Assembly: GCA_005240015.1 (NCBI GenBank)
Contig: SBBV01000574.1
Coordinates: 1 to 10,725 of the forward strand
From: Candidatus Odyssella thessalonicensis
GTDB taxonomy: Bacteria > Pseudomonadota > Alphaproteobacteria > Bin65
DNA length: 10,725 bases
Direction of reading: 5' to 3'
A program made the translations under genes and the position numbers. The first letter of the stretch is position 1. Each line of letters opens with the position of its first letter. Below are positions 5,809-10,725 of the stretch, in pieces. The notes under the pieces are model-generated. The model ran no database searches, was not told the DNA's origin, and saw only the letters and a list, made by a program, of their open reading frames with translations.

Positions 5809-6240
5809 CTATTTCGACGAGCGGCGGCGGCGCGACGAGGCCGCGCTTTTTCGCGGCCGCGGCGCTTCCGCCTCCATCTCGAAGCCGATGCTCTCGCAGT
5901 CGGGATAGACGTCGGGCTTGCGCGTCGAGACCTTGACGCGGCGGACGCCGCCGCGCGCGAGGCAAAGCTCGAGGATCTCGCGGCACAGCGTCTCCTGCAG
6001 ATTGAAATGGCGGTTCTTGACGATCGACATGATCCCGGCGCGGATGAAGTCGTAGTCGAGCGCGTCCTCGATGCGGTCGCGGGGGTCGGGCATCGCGTCG
6101 GCGAGCTCGAGCTCGACGTTGACGAGCACCATCTGCGGCGCGCTGCGCTCGAAATCGTGGATGCCGATCGAGACCGGCAGCCGGTAATCCTCGAGGATGA
6201 TGCGACGCGTGAGCGAGGGCTTCTTCGGCTTTGCGTTCAT
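5809..6240 (-). CDS. folB: Dihydroneopterin aldolase family protein (FolB/FolX-like)
   Basis: A 143-aa protein of the DHNA/T-fold family, which in folate synthesis splits 7,8-dihydroneopterin to 6-hydroxymethyl-dihydropterin and glycolaldehyde; the sister FolX epimerises dihydroneopterin triphosphate. Typical blocks are 'VSIGIHDFERSAPQ' (residues 23-36), 'LDYDFIRAGI' (61-70), 'HFNLQETLCREIL' (78-90, Glu83 in the position of the pterin-anchoring Glu) and 'VKVSTRKPDVYPDCESIGFE' (102-121). A basic Ser/Arg-rich tail (about 128-143) extends beyond the family core. It follows the PTR1-like reductase by 10 bp, so they are cotranscribed. 'IGIHDFERSAPQ' is less like classical FolB ('vGvhdeEr'), so an epimerase or monapterin role with the partner reductase is possible. 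Confidence 0.82.
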   Translation of the reverse strand: MNAKPKKPSLTRRIILEDYRLPVSIGIHDFERSAPQMVLVNVELELADAMPDPRDRIEDALDYDFIRAGIMSIVKNRHFNLQETLCREILELCLARGGVRRVKVSTRKPDVYPDCESIGFEMEAEAPRPRKSAASSRRRRSSK

Positions 6241-6250
6241 TCGACTGCGC

Positions 6251-7042
6251 TCACAGGAAGGCGACGTCGCGCGGCATGCGCGCGAGATACTGGCCGCCGT
6301 CGATGACGATGGTGTGCCCGGTCATCGACGGCGTTTCGAGGATGAAGCGGATCGCGCGCGCGATGTCCTCGGGCGTGCAGCCGCGTTTCAGCGGATTGTT
6401 GCGGTGGGTGCGCTCGAAGTCCGCCTGGGTCTGCTTGCCGCTGATGAGCGCGATGCCGGGTGCAACGCCATTGACGCGCACCTTCGGCGCGAGGGCCAGC
6501 GCCAGGGTCCGCGTCGCGCCCTCGAGCGCCTGCTTGCTGATCGTGTAGGAGAAGTAGTCGGGGTTGGTCGCGAATACCTTGTTGTCGAGCATGTTGACGA
6601 CGCTGCCGGTCTCGCCCTCGGGCAGCGATTGCGCGGTTGCCGCGAACGCGCGCGCGAGCAGCACGGGTGCCGTGAGATTGGCCTGGAGATGCCGCGCCCA
6701 GCCTTCGTCGGTCGCCGTGCCGGCCTTGTCGTATTCGAAGATCGAGGCGTTGTTGACCAGCGCCGCGAGCGGCGGGCCGCGCCTGGCGCAGGCTTCGATC
6801 AGAAGGTCGGCATGGCGCGAATCGAGCTTCTCGAGGTCGTAGGCGACCGTCGAGGCAGCACCGCCGGCGGACTTGATCCTGGCCGCCACGGCTTCGGCCT
6901 CGGATTTCGAATTGCGGTAGTGCACGTGCACGAACCAGCCGGCGGCGCCGAGCGTCGCCGCCACGACCGCGCCGATGCGCTTGCCCGCGCCGGTGACGAG
7001 CACGGCGCGCTCCAGTGGGCGAGGGGCGGCGGGATCGGGCAT
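6251..7042 (-). CDS. SDR-family pteridine reductase-like oxidoreductase (PTR1/FolM type)
   Basis: A 263-aa short-chain dehydrogenase/reductase. The nucleotide motif is 'TGAGKRIG' (residues 17-24), the TGxxxRxG form characteristic of PTR1/FolM pteridine reductases rather than the usual TGxxxGxG. 'NNAS' (97-100) and 'YTISK' (Tyr166, Lys170) are intact. The usual catalytic Ser is replaced by Asp153 ('NMLDNKV'), with Asp-to-Tyr and Tyr-to-Lys spacings of 13 and 4, matching the Asp-Tyr-Lys arrangement of Leishmania PTR1 as I recall it. 'HYRNSKSEAE' (41-50) suggests NADPH preference. The C-terminus ends with 'IVIDGGQYL'. It is first in a unit with folB, which supports reduction of dihydropterins (dihydromonapterin or dihydrofolate). 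No clear SD precedes ATG 7042. Alternative: a generic SDR recruited to another substrate. Confidence 0.82.
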   Translation of the reverse strand: MPDPAAPRPLERAVLVTGAGKRIGAVVAATLGAAGWFVHVHYRNSKSEAEAVAARIKSAGGAASTVAYDLEKLDSRHADLLIEACARRGPPLAALVNNASIFEYDKAGTATDEGWARHLQANLTAPVLLARAFAATAQSLPEGETGSVVNMLDNKVFATNPDYFSYTISKQALEGATRTLALALAPKVRVNGVAPGIALISGKQTQADFERTHRNNPLKRGCTPEDIARAIRFILETPSMTGHTIVIDGGQYLARMPRDVAFL

Positions 7043-7159
7043 GGTGGTTCAGACAGGCCGGCTGAAACGGCTCGGCGGGGATAACCTCCGCCGCTTCGCG
7101 TGGCAAGGCGCCTCTCCCTGCGCTACCACAGCCGCGCGAAGAGGGGGGGCACCGCCGAA

Positions 7160-7939
7160 ATGCCGGATTTCCTGAGCCCAGCGCAGCTCGGGCTCTCGCC
7201 AAGCCAGATCGCGTTCTGCTTCGCCATCGTGCTGGCGGGCGGTTTCATGCGCGGCTTCACCGGCTTCGGCTTCGCCATGGCCGCAGTGCCGTTGTTGGCG
7301 CTCGTGATCCCGCCGGCCCGCGCCGTGCCGTTCGTCGTGCTGCTGCAGCTCATGGCCGGCATTTGGGACTGGCGCGAGGCGAGGAAGGCGCATTGGCCGA
7401 GCCTGCCGTGGCTCATGGCCGGTGCGGTCATCGGCACGCCGCTCGGCACGCTGGGCCTCGCCGCCATGAGCCCGGATTGGGCGCGGCTCGCGATCGCCGG
7501 CGCCGTGCTGCTCGCGGTGCTGCTGCTTGCGCGCGGATTGACGTTCGCGGCAATGCCGAAGCCGCCGGCACTCGCCGCCACCGGGCTGCTCTCCGGTCTC
7601 TTGAACGGCATTGCGGCCATGCCGGGCCCGCCGGTGATCGTGCTCTATCTCGCCGGCGCGGTCGCGGTCGAAGTCGGGCGCGCCTCGCTGCTCATCTACT
7701 TCTCGGTCAACAACGCCGTCGGCGCCGCCTCGGCCGCATCAGCGGGCCTGATCCCGCCCGGCACGCTGATCTTGGCCGCGGCCGCGCTGCCGCTGCTGCT
7801 CGGCACGCAGTGGCTCGGGCGCCGCCTGTTCTTGCGCGCAAGCCCCGGACGATACCGCCAGGTGGCGCTGATCTTCCTCTCCGTGCTGGCCGCGATAACC
7901 GCCGCGCGCGCAGGCTTCGCCCTGCTTTTCGCGCAGTGA
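7160..7939 (+). CDS. TauE/SafE-family membrane permease (sulfite/sulfonate/organic anion exporter type)
   Basis: A 259-aa integral inner-membrane protein with about seven to eight hydrophobic segments (about residues 17-30, 36-50, 55-70, 84-102, 108-125, 138-168, 174-196, 200-216, 233-256). It shows the two half-repeats of the family: 'GGFMRGFTGFGFAM' (27-40) and 'GLLSGLLNGIAAMPGPP' (142-158). TauE/SafE proteins export sulfite, sulfoacetate or other small anions. ATG 7160 is chosen over an in-frame upstream ATG at 7100 because a purine SD (GAGGGGGGG, 7141-7149) precedes it and the extra 20 residues look non-coding. It is divergent from the pteridine reductase and no sulfur-metabolism gene adjoins it, so the substrate is unknown. 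Confidence 0.85.
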   Translation: MPDFLSPAQLGLSPSQIAFCFAIVLAGGFMRGFTGFGFAMAAVPLLALVIPPARAVPFVVLLQLMAGIWDWREARKAHWPSLPWLMAGAVIGTPLGTLGLAAMSPDWARLAIAGAVLLAVLLLARGLTFAAMPKPPALAATGLLSGLLNGIAAMPGPPVIVLYLAGAVAVEVGRASLLIYFSVNNAVGAASAASAGLIPPGTLILAAAALPLLLGTQWLGRRLFLRASPGRYRQVALIFLSVLAAITAARAGFALLFAQ

Positions 7940-7943
7940 AGCT

Positions 7944-8019
7944 AACAGGGAGGGGGGAGGCTTGGCTTGGCGCGCTGCGCGCGCATTCCAGTTTCTCCCC
8001 GACTCCCCGGCTCCCTGTT
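7944..8019. repeat. Interrupted inverted repeat between convergent genes (possible terminator)
   Basis: AACAGGGAG (7944-7952) pairs with CTCCCTGTT (8011-8019), then GGGGAG (7954-7959) with CTCCCC (8003-8008), and an inner hairpin GCGCGC-TGC-GCGCGC (7970-7984) forms at the apex. It begins 4 bp after the permease stop, and its right arm overlaps the first base of the glycosylase stop codon. It is a likely bidirectional transcript end. The outer arm start AACAGG resembles repeat A. Confidence 0.6.
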
Positions 8020-8579
8020 CACTTACTTTTTGGCGGGCGGCCGGAGCGCGCATGCCCGATGACGATGCTCCAGAGCTCGCGCTTGCGGGCATAGGGCATC
8101 GCGGCATGCGCCGGGCTCGTCGAGGGCAGCGCGATCATCGGTGTGGCCACGCTCGCGCCGAAGAATTTTCCGAACAGGCGCGCGCTGGTCGTGCCGTTGC
8201 AGAAGATCGTGTGGATGCCGGGATGGCGCGCGAGCAGCCCGGGAACGTCGTTGGGCGTGGTGTTGCTGATGCTGCTGTCGGCCGCGCCCACCCGTTCGCA
8301 GCTCTCGAGCACGTCCCAGAGCGCGATGCGGTTCCGCCGCATCAGGTCGAGCCTCTCGGGATAGGCGAGCTCCCGGCCGCCGGCCAGGAGGTCGCGCATG
8401 ATCCGCCAGAAGTGATTGCCGGGAAAGCCGTAGTACTGCTGCCGCCGCAGCGCTTCGGGCCCCGGCATCGTGCCAAGCACAAGCACGCGCGAGCGCGCGT
8501 CGGCGAGCGGCTTGAAGCTGCGGAGGAGGTCGCCGGCTGGCGCGAGGCGCGGAGGCAGAGTGGCGCGGTCGTGCGGCAT
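8019..8579 (-). CDS. DNA-deoxyinosine/uracil-DNA glycosylase (UDG superfamily, HDG/family 6-like)
   Basis: A 186-aa base-excision repair enzyme that removes deaminated bases, hypoxanthine in characterised HDG-group members. Blocks are motif 1 'VLGTMPGPEALRRQQYY' in sense (34-50), then 'GNHFWRIM' (54-61), 'IALWDV' (85-90), 'FCNGTTSARL' (126-135), and motif 2 'ALPSTSPAHA' (150-159), which corresponds to the DNA-intercalation loop. The 'QQYYG...NHFWRI' block separates this group from classical UNG, whose motif 1 is GQDPYH. No Fe-S cysteine set is present, arguing against families 4/5. Length is a little above the family's roughly 160-180. The start ATG 8579 has no strong SD. It stands alone on the minus strand, convergent with the permease. 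Family confident; substrate by homology only. Confidence 0.82.
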   Translation of the reverse strand: MPHDRATLPPRLAPAGDLLRSFKPLADARSRVLVLGTMPGPEALRRQQYYGFPGNHFWRIMRDLLAGGRELAYPERLDLMRRNRIALWDVLESCERVGAADSSISNTTPNDVPGLLARHPGIHTIFCNGTTSARLFGKFFGASVATPMIALPSTSPAHAAMPYARKRELWSIVIGHARSGRPPKSK

Positions 8580-8646
8580 GATCAGCGCAACTTAGCGGCC
8601 GGCCGCGGCGCCGCAACCCCGTCAACGGCGTCTGCCGACCGCCCCC

Positions 8647-8676
8647 TTGTCGGCCCGGGCTGCCTGTGCCACATAC
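8647..8676 (+). promoter_or_regulatory. Candidate promoter of tRNA-Pro
   Basis: TTGTCG (8647-8652, in context CTTGTC, close to the alphaproteobacterial stable-RNA -35 CTTGAC) is followed after 18 bp by ACATAC (8671-8676), a poor -10. The position fits, with mature tRNA starting 11 bp later. The -10 match is weak. Confidence 0.3.
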
Positions 8677-8686
8677 CCCTTTCGAC

Positions 8687-8763
8687 CGGAGCGTGGCGCA
8701 GTCTGGTAGCGCACTAGCATGGGGCGCTAGGGGTCGCAGGTTCGAATCCTGTCGCTCCGACCA
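8687..8763 (+). tRNA. tRNA-Pro (anticodon GGG)
   Basis: A complete cloverleaf. The acceptor CGGAGCG (8687-8693) pairs with CGCTCCG (8753-8759), with the C1-G72 end pair typical of bacterial tRNA-Pro, then discriminator A and encoded CCA (8761-8763). The anticodon stem CTAGC/GCTAG (8714-8718 / 8726-8730) encloses loop ATGGGGC with anticodon GGG at 8721-8723. The T-arm is GGTTCGAATCC. It reads CCC and CCU codons. Confidence 0.97.
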
Positions 8764-8777
8764 TTTCGGGCAGGCGA

Positions 8778-8827
8778 AAACGGGCCGACGCAGGCCGCCC
8801 AAAAGGCGGCTTCGCGCCGGCCCGTTT
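8778..8827. terminator. Long bidirectional terminator hairpin between tRNA-Pro and the 93-aa gene
   Basis: The arms 8778-8799 and 8805-8827 pair over about 22 bp with a few mismatches and one bulge: AAACGGGCCG...GGCCGCC against GGCGGC...CGGCCCGTTT, with loop CAAAA. It begins 15 bases after the tRNA CCA and lies 13 bases past the minus-strand stop at 8840. The A/T-flanked G+C stem works in both directions; on the plus strand it is followed by TTTCTGTTTC. Confidence 0.75.
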
Positions 8828-8839
8828 CTGTTTCAGGCC

Positions 8840-9121
8840 TCAGCGGGCGAGGGCCTGGCGGCCGCTCTCGGTCAGCCTGCACACCTGCCAATCGGGCTTG
8901 AGCGGATTGGCGAACCACGGCGTCGCCCAGCCCGCATCGAGGCAGGCGCGCACCATTTGCGGGCTCACCCGCTTTCCGTCGCGATCGAACAGGGGCAGCT
9001 TGCCGCCGGGCTGGTCGAGCCCGCGGCTGAGCCAGTTGCGCTGGGCCGGGCTCGGGCGCGCGCGTGACGATTCCGAGCCGATTTCCTCCGTCCCGTGCGT
9101 ATTCTTATGCCCGTGCAGCAT
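8840..9121 (-). CDS. Conserved hypothetical protein, 93 aa
   Basis: No function is assigned. The ATG at 9121 has a clear SD (GGAGGAAACC). The first 25 residues are polar and probably disordered. The rest reads 'NWLSRGLDQPGGKLPLFD' (29-46), 'VSPQMVRACLDAGWA' (52-66), 'PWFANPLKPDW' (68-78) and 'VCRLTESGRQAL' (80-91). The last segments look like a small winged-helix or HTH-like helix pair ending in a 'LTxxGR' strand-turn seen in many wHTH proteins. I recall similar short proteins in Rhodospirillales and Hyphomicrobiales. It is divergent from cutA, with a 117-bp gap that includes a hairpin GCAGCA/TGCTGC (9137-9155). Confidence 0.75.
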   Translation of the reverse strand: MLHGHKNTHGTEEIGSESSRARPSPAQRNWLSRGLDQPGGKLPLFDRDGKRVSPQMVRACLDAGWATPWFANPLKPDWQVCRLTESGRQALAR

Positions 9122-9238
9122 GGTTTCCTCCGCGCTGCAGCATTATTTCTGCTGCGCCGCAACCGAAATGCCGCTGCGACGCAGTTCAGGCCTAAGATAG
9201 TCTCGCCGCCGCAACTTGTCGATGCAGGAAAAAATGCC

Positions 9239-9580
9239 ATGGCAACGCGATTCCTCTATGTAACCGCGGCCAATCCCGAAGAGGCGCGCAAGATCGGCGA
9301 GGCGCTGGTCGCCGAGCGCCTGGCCGCCTGCGTGAACATCCTCTCGCCGATGTCGTCGATCTACTGGTGGCAGGGCCAAGTTCAGCGCGACACCGAGGCG
9401 GTGCTGATCGCGAAGACGCGCGCACCGCTGATCGAGCACGTGATCGCGCGGGTCAAGTCCTTGCACAGCTACACGGTGCCGTGCGTCGTGAGCCTCGCCA
9501 TCGAAGAGGGCAATCCGGATTTCCTCGGCTGGATCGAGGCCGAGACACGCGGCGCGCCGGTGGCGGAGGCGAAGCCGTGA
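9239..9580 (+). CDS. cutA: Divalent-cation tolerance protein CutA
   Basis: A 113-aa trimeric, PII-like ferredoxin-fold cytosolic protein. It is linked to copper/divalent metal tolerance in E. coli, though its exact role is unsettled. Family blocks are all visible: 'CVNILSPMSSIYWWQGQV' (residues 31-48), 'EAVLIAKTRAPL' (53-64), 'VKSLHSYTVPCVVSLAIEEGN' in sense (72-92) and 'FLGWIEAET' (95-103). Length matches the family (about 105-115). The frame is open upstream to 9095, but ATG 9239 gives the normal N-terminus 'ATRFLYVTAANPEEA' and has an SD (CAGGAA) nearby. The last bases overlap the next gene's GTG (GTGA), so the VOC gene is probably translationally coupled. Confidence 0.93.
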   Translation: MATRFLYVTAANPEEARKIGEALVAERLAACVNILSPMSSIYWWQGQVQRDTEAVLIAKTRAPLIEHVIARVKSLHSYTVPCVVSLAIEEGNPDFLGWIEAETRGAPVAEAKP

Positions 9581-9987
9581 GCAGGGTCGCCTCGCTCGAC
9601 CATCTGGTCCTGACCGTCGCCGACATCGCGCGCACCTGCGCGTTCTACACGCACGCGCTCGGCATGCGCGTCGAGCGCTTCGGCGAGGGGCGCGTGGCGC
9701 TGCATTTCGGCTAGCAGAAGATCAACCTGCACCAAGTCGACCGCACCTTCGAACCCAAGGCCAAGGCGGCGACGCCGGGCTCGGCCGATCTCTGCTTTCT
9801 CCTCGCGGGCACGCTCGAGGAGGCGATGACGCGGCTCGAGGCGCTTGGAGTCGGGATCGAGGAAGGTCCGGTCGAGCGCACGGGCGCCACCGGCCGGATC
9901 CGATCCGTCTATCTGCGCGATCCTGACGGCAATTTGATCGAGCTTTCGACTCCGCAAGCCTCGTCTGCGCTCGCTTCGGCGCCGTAA
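9577..9987 (+). pseudogene. VOC/glyoxalase-family protein gene interrupted by an in-frame amber codon
   Basis: Read through one TAG at 9712-9714, this frame encodes a complete 136-residue VOC protein: 'LDHLVLTVADIARTCAFY' (7-24; His9 is the usual first metal ligand), 'RVALHFG' (39-45), stop at codon 46, then 'QKINLHQ' (47-53), 'GSADLCFLL', and 'YLRDPDGNLIELSTP' near the C-terminus. Sense is conserved on both sides with no frameshift. The family usually has Q, N or R in 'HFGxQKINLH', and CAG to TAG is a single transition. The start is GTG 9577, overlapping the cutA stop (GTGA). It could be a recent nonsense mutation, a base-call error, or suppressed. A terminator sits on its stop codon. Untruncated relatives are small metal-binding lyases/dioxygenase-fold proteins of unknown substrate. 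Confidence 0.82.
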
Positions 9988-10006
9988 ATCGGCGCAACCC
10001 TTTTTT
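9979..10006 (+). terminator. Intrinsic terminator overlapping the VOC stop codon
   Basis: The perfect 6-bp stem GCGCCG (9979-9984) / CGGCGC (9990-9995) encloses the loop TAAAT, which contains the gene's TAA stop. After AACCC comes a run of six T (10001-10006). It ends the cutA-VOC transcript and separates it from the next gene. Confidence 0.7.
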
Positions 10007-10011
10007 CGTTC

Positions 10012-10033
10012 AGGGAAGCGTAGTAAATTCCCT
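10012..10033 (+). promoter_or_regulatory. Inverted repeat in the leader/promoter region of the 99-aa gene
   Basis: AGGGAA (10012-10017) and TTCCCT (10028-10033) flank GCGTAGTAAA. It lies 52 bp before the next ATG and just after the terminator T-run. The central TAGTAAA could be a -10-like element within an operator-like palindrome. No convincing -35. Confidence 0.3.
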
Positions 10034-10084
10034 CTAGACTTGGCCCCGCCAGACCTGAGCCGCGTGGCGCAAGGAGAGAAGAAC

Positions 10085-10384
10085 ATGAAACTTGGCGTGC
10101 TGGCCTTCTTTGCCGTGGCGCTCGCTGCCCCGGCCGCGGACGCGCAGGGTCTGTGGTGGGTCGAAGGCGACCGCTACTGCAGCGATTTCGGCAACCGCTC
10201 GCGCAACAGCGCGATGTGCGGCAATCCCAAGAAGGGCGAGAGCGAGCCCAAGCCGACCTACCGCCTGGAGTTCACCACGCCGCGCATTCCGTTGATCGAA
10301 GATGCGCAGGGCAGGCAGGGCACGGTGCCGGCGCCCGCCGACCGGCCCGCCGCGGCTCCGCAGCCACAGCAGCGGCGGCAGTAG
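10085..10384 (+). CDS. Small secreted protein, 99 aa, function unknown
   Basis: ATG 10085 is preferred over an in-frame ATG at 10040 because it has a strong SD (AAGGAGAGAAGAAC) and starts a signal peptide: MKLG, hydrophobic core 4-16, likely cleavage after 'AADA' (residue 20). The mature protein, about 79 aa, has a compact part with two cysteines (Cys32, Cys45) in 'DRYCSDFGNRSRNSAMCGNP', capable of one disulfide. A 'YRLEFTTPRIPLIED' segment (59-73) follows, then a low-complexity Pro/Ala/Gln tail (82-99). I do not recognise the family. It is preceded by a terminator, so it has its own promoter, and followed by repeat C. Confidence 0.75.
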   Translation: MKLGVLAFFAVALAAPAADAQGLWWVEGDRYCSDFGNRSRNSAMCGNPKKGESEPKPTYRLEFTTPRIPLIEDAQGRQGTVPAPADRPAAAPQPQQRRQ

Positions 10385-10388
10385 CGCT

Positions 10389-10559
10389 GCATCCCCGCTT
10401 TACGCGCTTCGAGGCACCGCTCCGAAGTGGAGCGGCGCACCTCAGCATGAGGCTCGATTCTTCGGGCCCTGATCGCCTTCCTTGCAGCCAAACCCCAGCC
10501 TCATGCTGAGGCGCGCCGCGCCCTTGCGCGGCGCCTCGAAGCACGTAAGGCGCGGATGC
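10389..10559. repeat. Repeat C: 171-bp inverted-repeat element with nested hairpins
   Basis: The left arm 10389-10454 and right arm 10497-10559 are imperfect inverted copies around a 42-nt loop. Shared blocks are GCATCC...TACG, CTTCGAGGC and CCTCAGCATGAGG (the last itself a near-palindrome). Between the latter two, each arm carries its own small hairpin with different bases: CCGCTCC-GAAGT-GGAGCGG on the left and GCCGCGC...GCGCGGC on the right. It begins 5 bp after the secreted-protein stop and ends 6 bp before the stop of the minus-strand PLP-enzyme gene, so it is a probable shared transcript end and a REP/BIME-like element. Confidence 0.85.
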
Positions 10560-10564
10560 GGCGG

Positions 10565-10684
10565 CTATTCCGCCGCCTTCTGTGTGGCGCCCGCGGCGGT
10601 CTTGGCCAGCGCCTGATCGAGATCGGCGATGATGTCGTCGATCGTCTCGATGCCGACGCAGAGCCGGATCACGTCCGGGCCGGC
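10565..10684 (-). CDS. Cys/Met-metabolism PLP-dependent enzyme, C-terminal fragment (truncated at window edge)
   Basis: The minus-strand frame reads 'GPDVIRLCVGIETIDDII', then 'ADLDQALAKTAAGATQKAAE' and a TAG at 10567-10565. 'VIRLxVGIExxDDIIxDLxQAL' is the conserved C-terminus of the cystathionine gamma-synthase / O-acetyl- or O-succinylhomoserine sulfhydrylase / methionine gamma-lyase superfamily. The family makes or breaks C-S bonds in Met/Cys metabolism; which member it is cannot be said from 40 residues, and the PLP lysine lies outside. The frame stays open to the window edge, but bases 10685-10725 are an exact inverted copy of 10644-10684, so only the part left of 10685 is trusted as genuine coding sequence. 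Confidence 0.75.
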   Translation of the reverse strand, partial: AGPDVIRLCVGIETIDDIIADLDQALAKTAAGATQKAAE

Positions 10685-10725
10685 GCCGGCCCGGACGTGA
10701 TCCGGCTCTGCGTCGGCATCGAGAC
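10644..10725. repeat. 82-bp perfect palindrome at the window end (probable fold-back artefact)
   Basis: The arms 10644-10684 and 10685-10725 are perfect reverse complements over all 41 bases with no spacer (axis in GGC|GCC), and the right arm stops exactly at the last base of the window. The left arm is coherent coding sequence for a PLP-enzyme C-terminus; the right arm in the same frame loses family resemblance. This is best explained as a chimeric or fold-back contig end. Confidence 0.9.

Noticed and set aside
7072..7093. CGGCGG/CCGCCG hairpin between the reductase and permease genes as a riboswitch
   Set aside because: It is a short single stem with no conserved aptamer features; it could be chance in GC-rich DNA.
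8687..8763. tRNA-Pro as an integration site
   Set aside because: The neighbours are ordinary chromosomal genes, and the sequence after CCA is a terminator with no duplicated tRNA end.
10685..10725. Coding continuation of the PLP-enzyme gene to the window edge
   Set aside because: These bases are the exact mirror of 10644-10684 and give a translation unlike the family; treated as artefact.

Overview
The window is GC-rich chromosomal DNA, most likely from an alphaproteobacterium (Hyphomicrobiales/Rhodospirillales-like). This is inferred from tRNA sequence style, a PAS_5-type protein, a folB/pteridine-reductase pair, small Tyr/Pro-rich secreted proteins and dense REP-like intergenic hairpins. 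The right edge is an 82-bp perfect palindrome that runs exactly to the last base, so it is probably a contig end rather than native order. No phage, transposase, CRISPR or toxin-antitoxin gene was seen.

Layout. 2-742 (+): 3' part of a patatin-like phospholipase. 879-1097 (-): a 72-aa secreted protein with its own terminator. 1098-1586: a 489-bp gene-free leader/promoter region. 1587-2555 (+): an ACMSD-type amidohydrolase. 2562-2646: hairpin repeat A between convergent genes. 2650-3927 (-): a two-gene unit with a beta-hydroxyacid dehydrogenase and a carboxymuconolactone-decarboxylase-family protein. It is divergent from 3991-4782 (+), a lactonase-type metallo-beta-lactamase-fold hydrolase. 4794-4914: repeat B, which abuts the promoter of tRNA-Val(UAC) at 4938-5012. 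5116-5799 (+): PAS_5-type protein. 5809-7042 (-): folB plus a PTR1/FolM-like reductase. 7160-7939 (+): TauE/SafE permease. 8019-8579 (-): hypoxanthine/uracil-DNA glycosylase. 8687-8763 (+): tRNA-Pro(GGG), then a bidirectional hairpin. 8840-9121 (-): conserved hypothetical. 9239-9580 (+): cutA, overlapped by a VOC/glyoxalase gene (9577-9987) that carries one in-frame amber codon. 10085-10384 (+): a 99-aa secreted protein. 10389-10559: repeat C. 10565 to the edge (-): C-terminus of a Cys/Met-metabolism PLP enzyme.

How the genes may work together. The amidohydrolase, CMD-family protein, hydroxyacid dehydrogenase and lactonase-like hydrolase are all typical of ring-cleavage or lactone catabolism, so 1587-4782 may be a small catabolic neighbourhood; this is inferred from family and adjacency only. 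FolB with a PTR1-motif reductase points to pterin/folate (tetrahydromonapterin-type) metabolism. The remainder is housekeeping (two tRNAs, cutA, DNA repair, transsulfuration/sulfhydrylation) with no evident shared theme.

I found no convincing new multi-gene system. The best second-look items are the terminal palindrome, the amber codon in the VOC gene, the three structured intergenic repeats (C has arm-specific inner hairpins that each still pair), and the pterin gene pair.
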